From the NCBI GenBank assembly GCA_029247135.1, contig JAQWLS010000006.1, positions 1 through 40,037 of the forward strand: a stretch of 40,037 nt of DNA. The letters are read 5' to 3'. The notes below the pieces were generated by a model. That model saw only the letters and a program-made list of their open reading frames with translations, did not search any database and was not told the origin of the DNA. The translations under genes and the position numbers were made by a program. Positions 14,458 through 21,437 of the stretch are shown here, piece by piece. Source of the DNA: Dehalococcoidia bacterium. Its GTDB lineage: Bacteria; Chloroflexota; Dehalococcoidia; UBA2979. How positions within the stretch are numbered: the stretch's first letter is position 1; each line of letters begins with the position of its first letter.

Positions 14458-15968
14458 TTAATACACGCTTCGGTGATTTGCGTGGAGAGTCACTAGACGG
14501 TGTAAGTATTTTTCGTGGTATTCCATTTGCGACGCCTCCAGTCGATGAATTGCGATGGAGGGCGCCCAAAGCACCTATACCGTGGTCCGGAGTTAGGGAT
14601 GCAACCAGATTTGGCTCTCCTGCGCCACAGTTGGAAAGCCCGATTCAAGTCGAATCTGCTTATAACGGCATGTGGCGTGCACTTGAAGATATGTCTGAGG
14701 ATTGTCTAACACTCAATATATGGAGCCCGGACCTGCCGAGTGGTCGGTTACCAGTGATGGTCTGGATTCACGGTGGTGCCTTCAATACGGGGGCGGGAAG
14801 TCAACCAATGTATGAGGGTACCCACCTCGCGAAGAATAATGATGTAGTCGTGGTGACAATCAATTACCGCTTGGGACCTTTTGGATACTTCAACCACGAC
14901 CAATTCGATTACAACGTTGGTACCTTGGATCAAGTGGCGGCCTTGAAGTGGATTCAAACTGAAATTTCCGCGTTTGGCGGAGACCCAGATAACATAACAA
15001 TTTTTGGAGAGTCAGCTGGAGGGAAAAGTGTTGAAATCCTACTATCTATACCCTCCGCCAAAGGATTGTTTCATAAGGCAATTATCCAAAGTACGTACGA
15101 TCCTCCGATGGAAGTATCGCGTGGGGTAGACAAGACTAAAGAGCTGGTTACTTATTTGGATTGTGGGTCGAGTGATATTGAATTACTTAATTCAACCACA
15201 GGCGAGCTACTTAAAGCACAGGAGAATTTATATTTTCTAGGTTTAACTGAAGGAGATCAGAGAGGTGTAGTAAACCCCGTTATCGATGGCACTGTATTGC
15301 TGGATTATCCCCGATCAATGATCTCTAACGGCATGTCCTCCGATATTCCAGTTATGATCGGAACCACACTCGACGAGAGCAAATTGTTCTCTTTGTTTAC
15401 GTTGATTGACAGCCCGGAGGCGACCTTTGATAATCTCCTGCAACATTTAGAAACAGGCATTTCTGACACGACACGAGACGTACTGCTACGGGCCGTGGAT
15501 CATTACCGATCGTTAGATAAATCTGGCGAAAACTTGATTAATGCGGAAGATGTGAAGCAGGCAGTTCGAACGGATATGACCTTTCGGCAACCCTCTATCC
15601 GGCTAGCCGAAGCGCATGCAAGCAGTAATGCAAACACGTACATGTATATTTTTGCTTGGAAATCCCATTTATTACCTCAGATCGGAGCCTGTCATGGTCT
15701 TGAAATTCCTTTCATCTTCGGAAATTTTGATTGCCCAATTGGTGAACTTGCCGGAATTTTACGTGAACCAGAGGAACTAATGGCCGAGATGCAAACAGCG
15801 TGGGCTAATTTCGCTCGAACCGGCGAGCCAAACGCAGCAGGGGGAATCGAGTGGCCAGCCTATGAATTAGAAGACCGTTTTACCATGATTTTTGACGAGA
15901 CGAGTACTGTTGTTTCGGATCCGTATAGTGAGACACGACGATTCTGGGCTGAACAATACGAATCATGA
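14448..15968 (+). CDS. Type-B carboxylesterase
   Basis: 506 residues, normal for the family (PF00135). The N-terminus has the typical FRGIPFATPPVDELRWRAP and SEDCLTLNIWSP. The oxyanion hole is WIHGGAF, the nucleophile is Ser189 in FGESAGG, the acid is Glu310 in GTTLDESKLF, and the base is His416 in GACHGLEIPFIFG. No signal peptide is visible, so it is probably cytoplasmic. It hydrolyses carboxylic esters; the natural substrate is unknown. It follows the amidohydrolase closely and has a paralogue at 28942. The start lies in a 10-base tandem repeat. Confidence 0.93.
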   Translation: MATVNTRFGDLRGESLDGVSIFRGIPFATPPVDELRWRAPKAPIPWSGVRDATRFGSPAPQLESPIQVESAYNGMWRALEDMSEDCLTLNIWSPDLPSGRLPVMVWIHGGAFNTGAGSQPMYEGTHLAKNNDVVVVTINYRLGPFGYFNHDQFDYNVGTLDQVAALKWIQTEISAFGGDPDNITIFGESAGGKSVEILLSIPSAKGLFHKAIIQSTYDPPMEVSRGVDKTKELVTYLDCGSSDIELLNSTTGELLKAQENLYFLGLTEGDQRGVVNPVIDGTVLLDYPRSMISNGMSSDIPVMIGTTLDESKLFSLFTLIDSPEATFDNLLQHLETGISDTTRDVLLRAVDHYRSLDKSGENLINAEDVKQAVRTDMTFRQPSIRLAEAHASSNANTYMYIFAWKSHLLPQIGACHGLEIPFIFGNFDCPIGELAGILREPEELMAEMQTAWANFARTGEPNAAGGIEWPAYELEDRFTMIFDETSTVVSDPYSETRRFWAEQYES

Positions 15969-16082
15969 GCTTATGTTTATGCCATACTGCAAGACCTGAT
16001 TGTGGTAATTTGAATTTCTAAATAGCTACTCACTGGACCACGAAAGCTTTTACATGTCACATATAGACATAACTATAAAACC

Positions 16083-16118
16083 TGCCTGCTATCGGATAGT
16101 GATCCGGCTACGATAGTC
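16083..16118. terminator. Imperfect hairpin between convergent genes
   Basis: CTATCG and CGATAG form an outer stem and GGAT/ATCC an inner stem with loop AGTG. It lies between the carboxylesterase (ends 15968) and the minus-strand gene ending at 16125. No T-run follows, so its role as a terminator is uncertain. Confidence 0.25.
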
Positions 16119-16124
16119 GAAAAT

Positions 16125-16568
16125 TCAAGACAGTTTGGCGTTTTCAACGAATTCAATAAAGATGCGCTCGTGGAGATTTATTCCGATCTCATCCCAGAAT
16201 CGTTGCACACCAGGGCCAAGTCCGAAAATTTGATTGACGCGCCTTTCAACATTTTTATGATCATTACCGTTTTCCCAATGATCTTTGAACTGTGCAAAAT
16301 ATTGAAGCATAAAGATATTAAATCGATGTTGATCAATCTTGTCGAGCTTGCCAGTGTTTTCGCAACCGAGCAGGAAAACATTAGCGAAATCTCTGTCGGT
16401 ATACATACTGCGAAACATGTCATCGACCTGGGTACCTATTGTGAGGCGGAGATTTGTTACAGAATCCTTGTGTTGCAGTCGTAACTGCCGCAGAAGAAAT
16501 ATGGCGAGCAACATAGTGCTGAGTCCAGTGATGATTTGAGTTGTGATGGTTATCTGTTCAAAGTCCAT
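16125..16568 (-). CDS. Hypothetical protein with one N-terminal membrane segment
   Basis: 147 residues. One hydrophobic segment at about 8-26 (ITTQIITGLSTMLLAIFLL) is followed by Arg/Gln/His, so the rest is likely on the cytoplasmic side. The remainder is a mostly helical, charged domain (LRLTIGTQVDDMFRSMY, RFWDEIGI). The start is well supported: GGAGGG lies 6 bases before the ATG. I do not recognise the family. It stands alone, convergent with the carboxylesterase gene and divergent from the gene at 16757. Confidence 0.75.
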   Translation of the reverse strand: MDFEQITITTQIITGLSTMLLAIFLLRQLRLQHKDSVTNLRLTIGTQVDDMFRSMYTDRDFANVFLLGCENTGKLDKIDQHRFNIFMLQYFAQFKDHWENGNDHKNVERRVNQIFGLGPGVQRFWDEIGINLHERIFIEFVENAKLS

Positions 16569-16756
16569 TCATATCCCTCCTAGCATTGACTTTTAACAAT
16601 CGGCCAAAACATAGTGATGACCGACTTTGAGAAGAGGATAGCAACCAGCCGGTGGTGGTGAGCTTGAGTTTTCAAGATATTCCTGACTTGACAACTTAAC
16701 TTATGTTTTGTTACAAAGGTCGCACTACAAACTAATCAGAAATCGAGGTAATTTAA

Positions 16757-17386
16757 ATGACGGTCTTATCAACGCTAGTGTTCAAACCAGCAAATGGTCG
16801 TATTGCAGATGCAATCGAGAATTTAAAGACGGTAGAAAAACTAGCTATTGATTCAGGGGCGACGCGAGCGGGCTCTTCTCGTGTATTAACAGGACCTGCA
16901 GTCGGAAATTTGCAAATGAGGATGTTTACTGAGGACTTAGAGCATCTTGGTGAGGTGTCTAACGCGATGTACGCCTCTGATGTAATGGCTACCCTAAATA
17001 GTAATGATTCACCTCCATCAGAATTAGTGAATCTGATACGCAGTGATGTCACGCACCGATCAGTAGAGGGCACTACCGCCGACGGAATCACTGTAGGAAG
17101 TGTTGTTGGTCTCCAAGTGCATCCTGGAATGAGTGAGGTTCTGCACGCTCGTATGGTTGATATGGCAGATGCCTGGGTCGAGGTTGGGGCCACTCAAGCC
17201 CTTGTAACAGCATCAATATCTGGGACTGCAGGCCCGGCGATGTTCTTAACAACTTTTTTCACGAACTATGCTGACCTTGGGCGTGCTACCACTAACATCA
17301 GATCAACGAAACCAATGCAGGCGACTCGAAGCTCGACTAGTCCATCTGGCACGATTATGGCTAATTTTCATATGAGTAGACTCTAG
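16757..17386 (+). CDS. Hypothetical protein with two repeated alpha/beta domains
   Basis: 209 residues, ATG at 16757 with GAGGT 7 bases upstream. The sequence has two similar halves: LSTLVFKPANGRIADAIENL..., ending at about 70, and SVVGLQVHPGMSEVLHARMV... from about 113. Each has a strand, a long helix, and SRVLTGPAVG or TASISGTAGP followed by an aromatic strand and a second helix. That pattern suggests a fused pair of dimeric alpha/beta-barrel (ABM-like) domains. No catalytic motif or signal is visible. The function is unknown. A similar duplicated layout is seen in the frameshifted gene at 12584-13242. Confidence 0.7.
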   Translation: MTVLSTLVFKPANGRIADAIENLKTVEKLAIDSGATRAGSSRVLTGPAVGNLQMRMFTEDLEHLGEVSNAMYASDVMATLNSNDSPPSELVNLIRSDVTHRSVEGTTADGITVGSVVGLQVHPGMSEVLHARMVDMADAWVEVGATQALVTASISGTAGPAMFLTTFFTNYADLGRATTNIRSTKPMQATRSSTSPSGTIMANFHMSRL

Positions 17387-17505
17387 ATTCTTCTTATATC
17401 AGGCCTTAATCTTTTGAAACTGGACTTGCCGATGTAGGCTAGATTTTAAAGAAATAGTTATGTGATGACTGCTTACTTAGACGGTAAGTGCTTGACTAAT
17501 AACGT

Positions 17506-17763
17506 ATGGAGTCACTTGTAGTTCAAAGTGAGACGTGTATGAGTAGTGGAAATGATCAATCACGTGAGAAGCGTGACAACCAGATCGAACGAGCACGTAA
17601 GATTCGGGAGCTCAACCCGAACATTGACTTTGAGTGGCACGAAGTTTACCTCCCAGACGAATCAAACGACGATGATACATTCATAGATTCTTGCGAGACG
17701 TTTATTGAACTTGTCACAAAGTTCGGTAGTCGAGACAATATGAATAGACATAATCAACAATAA
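17506..17763 (+). CDS. Small charged hypothetical protein
   Basis: Up to 85 residues, rich in Asp, Glu, Arg and Asn (KRDNQIERARKIRELNPN, YLPDESNDDDTF). The ATG at 17506 has no ribosome binding site. The in-frame ATG at 17539 has a weak GTGAGA upstream and would give 74 residues. There is no membrane segment and no recognised domain. It precedes the kinase-like gene by 46 bases. Whether it is expressed is uncertain. Confidence 0.45.
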   Translation: MESLVVQSETCMSSGNDQSREKRDNQIERARKIRELNPNIDFEWHEVYLPDESNDDDTFIDSCETFIELVTKFGSRDNMNRHNQQ

Positions 17764-17809
17764 AAATGCTTATATAATAAGCCAGACATTGTGAGCTAAT
17801 TAACTTTTT

Positions 17810-18880
17810 ATGCTACTAACTCCCGAATGGTTTAATCGCGAATTAACAAGCATATTGGGGCTAACTGATACACATAAAGTCGTGAATTTGCGAAGAGTTC
17901 CGCTGGGTGATGGCTATGCAGCATCCACGCATAGAATCGAACTTAAATACAGTGAAAATAATAAATATAATGTGCAATCAATCGTTGTGAAAAGCCCTAT
18001 TACGGACAGTTCTATACTCAAGACGGCGCAAATTAATGGAATTTATGAGCGGGAAGTTGAATTTTATCGAATCATGTCACGAACAGGATTTGATGCGCAC
18101 ATTCCACGTTGTTACTACGCAGATTTTGATTCAGAATCAGGTGATTTTGTGCTAGTACTTGAGGATTTAAGCTCTCGTATTCCCGGAAATCACCATACAA
18201 GTCGCCCGTTGCACGAGATTAAGGACGTATTTAGGGCGTACGGGAGGCTTCATCATAGATTTTTTTCTCTTGCAGAACTTCGCGACGGTATTTTCTTGGC
18301 AAAACCAGGGAACGGTAAATTTATTCGGCGCCAGATGCAACAGTTGTTGGACGCAATGGTAGTAAAGCTGGAGCCATACATGGGTGAGGGAACTCGCCAT
18401 CGTATTCTTGGTCAACTGAATTACTTTGAAAAGCTTTACGAGTATTCAAAGCAGGCGCAACATTCAACGCTTACACATGGAGATGCTCACCAAGCAAATG
18501 TTATGTTTGGGAAAAATGGTGAGAAGCCCGTCATTCTAGACTGGCAGTTAGCTCGCTTTGGTATCGGTATGGAGGATATCGCTCGCTTTTTACTTTTGAG
18601 CACGGAACCTGAATTTCGCAGAGCGCATACGGACGAGCTAATTGCAGTCTACGCGGATGAGCTTAGTGCAATCGGTTCTGACCTGACATTTACCGAATGT
18701 CAGGCCGATTACCTTCCGATGTTAGCTTTGCAGGGATGTATGTCACTGTTGGCGGTTGGCGCTGCTGACTTCACGCAGTCAGAAGAACAGCAACGAACTG
18801 GTGAGAAGTTGTGTACACGATTGGCAACTGTGATTGATGAGCTAGAGACTGAAGCCGCAAAATTATCTATTTGGACGTAG
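17810..18880 (+). CDS. Aminoglycoside phosphotransferase/ecdysteroid kinase-like protein
   Basis: 356 residues with a small-molecule kinase fold. SIVVKSP (Lys61 region) supplies the ATP lysine, VLVLEDLS is the hinge region, LTHGDAHQANVMF holds the catalytic Asp225 and Asn230, and ILDWQLARFG (Asp244) replaces DFG. The LDWQ motif and EREVEFYRIM segment are closest to the CHK/ecdysteroid-kinase-like branch, which in bacteria often sits in catabolic clusters. It probably phosphorylates a small hydroxylated or amino compound. The substrate is unknown. It is followed 45 bases later by an alpha/beta hydrolase. ATG at 17810; no clear ribosome binding site. Confidence 0.82.
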   Translation: MLLTPEWFNRELTSILGLTDTHKVVNLRRVPLGDGYAASTHRIELKYSENNKYNVQSIVVKSPITDSSILKTAQINGIYEREVEFYRIMSRTGFDAHIPRCYYADFDSESGDFVLVLEDLSSRIPGNHHTSRPLHEIKDVFRAYGRLHHRFFSLAELRDGIFLAKPGNGKFIRRQMQQLLDAMVVKLEPYMGEGTRHRILGQLNYFEKLYEYSKQAQHSTLTHGDAHQANVMFGKNGEKPVILDWQLARFGIGMEDIARFLLLSTEPEFRRAHTDELIAVYADELSAIGSDLTFTECQADYLPMLALQGCMSLLAVGAADFTQSEEQQRTGEKLCTRLATVIDELETEAAKLSIWT

Positions 18881-18925
18881 AATGCGAAGTTAAGGCCTTT
18901 ATATTGACGAATCAAGGAGATTCTT

Positions 18926-19681
18926 ATGCCCTTTACTCAGAACCCCGACGGTACAAACATTCACTATGAAGTGATAGGCGAGGGGCCTCCCTTGGTATTG
19001 CAGCACGGTTTGCTTTCGGACCTCAACACGTGGAAGAGCCGTGGATATGTGGATGCCCTCCAGGACACTTTTCAATTAATTCTTATCGACTCGCGGGGAC
19101 ATGGAGAGAGTGACAAACCCGATCAGTCAGAGGCTTATGAGCTTCGGGCACGGATTACTGACTTGGCGACGGTGCTTAATGCATTGGAGATTAATCAGGC
19201 GCACTACATGGGATATTCCATGGGCGGCTGGATGGGTTACGGAATAACCATCTACATGCCACAACGTTTCAAGTCGCTGGTAATCGGTGGATTCGGTCCA
19301 TTTCGTGTCGGTCGTACCGGCCCTTTAACTGAAGAACAGAAGCAGGCACGTTGGGAGACAATGGTTAGTGCAGTGACGACAAATGCACACAGAACGCGGG
19401 CATTACAAGAGTTCCCATGGGCTATAAAACACTGTCGGGATGCCTTAGATACTTGGAAGGGAGCTCGACAGGCTCTTAAGGTTGGAGATCTGCCACTCTT
19501 GATGTTTGCTGGCACCGAGGAGCCGAACTCGTCACCCATCGATATGCCTGAGGTGCTGAAATTTAGAGCTGATGCGGAGTTTTTTAGCGTTGAAGGTGCA
19601 AACCACATCGAAACAATTGAGGCGGTTGATGTCGTGGCTCCTCGAGTTCTGAAGTTCTTAGCAGAAATTGAAGGCCGATAA
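18926..19681 (+). CDS. Alpha/beta hydrolase
   Basis: 251 residues. The oxyanion-hole motif is LQHGLLSD (27-29 HGL), the nucleophile Ser98 is in GYSMGG, and the base His227 is in EGANHIETIE. A late acid near 198-199 (GTEEP) is plausible. IDSRGHGESDKP is typical of esterase/lactonase-like members (for example 3-oxoadipate enol-lactonase relatives), but no single substrate can be assigned. A GGAG lies 7 bases before the ATG. It probably shares a transcript with the kinase-like gene. Confidence 0.87.
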   Translation: MPFTQNPDGTNIHYEVIGEGPPLVLQHGLLSDLNTWKSRGYVDALQDTFQLILIDSRGHGESDKPDQSEAYELRARITDLATVLNALEINQAHYMGYSMGGWMGYGITIYMPQRFKSLVIGGFGPFRVGRTGPLTEEQKQARWETMVSAVTTNAHRTRALQEFPWAIKHCRDALDTWKGARQALKVGDLPLLMFAGTEEPNSSPIDMPEVLKFRADAEFFSVEGANHIETIEAVDVVAPRVLKFLAEIEGR

Positions 19682-19746
19682 GTAATTTCGTTGCCGGCGA
19701 AATTGGACTGTATCGATATCGAAGAACGCAGTATGATGATTTACGC

Positions 19747-19821
19747 GGCCCCATCGTCTAGGGGTTAGGACGCGAGCCTCTCACGCTCGAAACCCGGGTT
19801 CGATTCCCGGTGGGGTCACCA
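19747..19821 (+). tRNA. tRNA-Glu (anticodon CUC)
   Basis: The acceptor stem GGCCCCA (19747-19753) pairs with TGGGGTC (19811-19817), followed by A and encoded CCA. The anticodon stem is CGAGC/GCTCG with loop CTCTCAC, so the anticodon is CTC (Glu). Its first 26 bases match the tRNA-Glu(UUC) at 8798 except for two bases in the D loop. Confidence 0.95.
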
Positions 19822-19858
19822 CCACTTGCCGCAATGCCCTACGGGCAAAAGATCTCAC

Positions 19859-19887
19859 AAAAACTGGCCCTAAAAGTGGCCTTTTTT
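19859..19887. terminator. Bidirectional intrinsic terminator
   Basis: GGCC (19866-19869) pairs with GGCC (19878-19881) and is flanked by five A on the left and six T on the right, so each strand ends in a T-run. It lies between tRNA-Glu(CUC) and the convergent livF gene. A second small hairpin, TGCCC/GGGCA (19835-19847), precedes it. Confidence 0.7.
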
Positions 19888-19931
19888 GTAAGAGTTTCGG
19901 TTGAGTGTACCTACAGGGCTGCACATACTAG

Positions 19932-20657
19932 CTAGCCTTCGACAGTATTGAGTCCTAGAAAATACTCTCCGATTTTAGGATCATGAAGGATATTTTCCGC
20001 ACTACCGGAATACACGACTTCTCCGCTAGAAAATATATATCCTCGATCTGATCTTGCAAGTGATAATCTGGCATTTTGCTCCACTACGAGGACTGAAATT
20101 CCATCATTTCGAAGATTGTCAATATTGGCAAGAATCTCCTGTTGGTATCTAGGCGAAAGGGCAGCAGTGGGTTCATCTAGCATCAGGAAACTAGGATTAG
20201 AGATAAGTGCTCTGGAGATAGCCAACATTTGACGTTCTCCACCTGAAAGTGAAGCCGCAAGATCATTCATTCGATATTTTATGTCAGGGAACATCTTGCA
20301 AGAACGCTCAATCCCTCTTGAAACTTCACTCGACTTGAGACCGATCCCCCCCATTAAGAGGTTCTCTTTAACTGATAATGACGGGAAGACGTTGTCGACC
20401 TGGGGTACGTAACCGATACCTCTTTTAACTAATTTATCCGTGCGCCACCCTGATACATCGGTGGCATTATGCAAAATGTCACCGTTATGAAGAGTGGTAA
20501 GTCCAAAGATCACTTTCAAAAAAGTAGACTTACCACAACCGTTTGGTCCAATAATTGTGACAAATTCTCCTTGGTTAACATGCAGATCGATACCATACAA
20601 AATTTGAACATTGCCGTATCCACCTTCAAGGCCGGTGACGTCCAAAACCTTATTCAT
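19932..20657 (-). CDS. livF: Branched-chain amino-acid type ABC transporter ATPase LivF
   Basis: 241 residues from the ATG at 20657. Walker A is GPNGCGKS (37-44), the ABC signature LSGGERQ (137-143), and Walker B LMLDEP. LEGGYGNVQILYGIDL at the N-terminus and short length mark it as LivF rather than LivG. The ATG overlaps the livG stop (ATGAATAA), so translation is coupled; a longer frame to 20699 exists but overlaps livG more and is not needed. It is the last gene of the liv operon and ends before a bidirectional terminator. Confidence 0.93.
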   Translation of the reverse strand: MNKVLDVTGLEGGYGNVQILYGIDLHVNQGEFVTIIGPNGCGKSTFLKVIFGLTTLHNGDILHNATDVSGWRTDKLVKRGIGYVPQVDNVFPSLSVKENLLMGGIGLKSSEVSRGIERSCKMFPDIKYRMNDLAASLSGGERQMLAISRALISNPSFLMLDEPTAALSPRYQQEILANIDNLRNDGISVLVVEQNARLSLARSDRGYIFSSGEVVYSGSAENILHDPKIGEYFLGLNTVEG

Positions 20658-21435
20658 TTTGTAGTTCCCCCGAACTTCCAAGATACGCCTCAATGACATC
20701 TCGGCTTTGTTTGATCTCGTCAGGCGTTCCTTCCATTAGGACCTTTCCCTCATTCATTACAATAATTCTGTCGACATCACGCCGAAGGATGAAATCCATA
20801 TTGTGTTCGATTACTAACATCCCGATATTCCTGTCTGAGGTCAAACGGTGTAGGTTCTGAAAAATTCGTTCAGCGAGAGGACCGGCTACTCCAGCCACAG
20901 GTTCATCAAGTAATAAAAAACGAGGAGCGCTCATCAAGGCTCTCCCGATATCAACCAGTTTACTTTGACCACCAGATAATTCACTTGTGAGATTATGTGC
21001 CATATGAGGTATTTCTAAGAGGTCTAACGTTTCGTATGCGTCTTGGATTCGTTTTGCCTCAGCCTTTCGTGTACTCGGCTTTAATAAGGCTAAGATGGCG
21101 TTAGGTTTAAATTGGTCACGTGGAGGCACAAGTAGGTTTTCTATTACCGTCATATCTCGCCATAACCACGTGTGTTGAAAAGTTCTTGTTAGTCCCAAGC
21201 GTTGTATTTGGTCTGGTCGCATTTCCGTGGCATCTTGCCCAAGAACTTCAATTTTTCCAGCGGTTGATTGAAGCATTCCAGATATACAATTGAAGGTGGT
21301 TGTTTTTCCACAGCCATTAGGTCCTATTAACCCCACAAGTTCACCTTCCGAAACCTGGAAAGAAATACTGTCCACAGCTCGCAGGCCACCAAAATCTTTG
21401 GTTAAATCTGAGATACGCAGCGCCGGATTTGACAT
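20650..21435 (-). CDS. livG: Branched-chain amino-acid type ABC transporter ATPase LivG
   Basis: 261 residues. Walker A is GPNGCGKTTTFN (about 38-49), the signature is LSGGQSKLVDIGRAL and Walker B is FLLLDEPVAG. LTRTFQHTWLWRDMTVIENLL is typical of LivG. After Walker B it reads AGVAGPLAERIF, where the family usually has AGLNPxE. The ATG follows the permease stop by two bases and the stop overlaps the livF start. It pairs with LivF to power the fused permease. Confidence 0.94.
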   Translation of the reverse strand: MSNPALRISDLTKDFGGLRAVDSISFQVSEGELVGLIGPNGCGKTTTFNCISGMLQSTAGKIEVLGQDATEMRPDQIQRLGLTRTFQHTWLWRDMTVIENLLVPPRDQFKPNAILALLKPSTRKAEAKRIQDAYETLDLLEIPHMAHNLTSELSGGQSKLVDIGRALMSAPRFLLLDEPVAGVAGPLAERIFQNLHRLTSDRNIGMLVIEHNMDFILRRDVDRIIVMNEGKVLMEGTPDEIKQSRDVIEAYLGSSGELQNE

Positions 21436-21437
21436 GA

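Noticed and set aside
16753-17193. Minus-strand open frame of 146 codons
   Set aside because: It is antisense to the gene at 16757, which has a good ribosome binding site and domain-like repeats.
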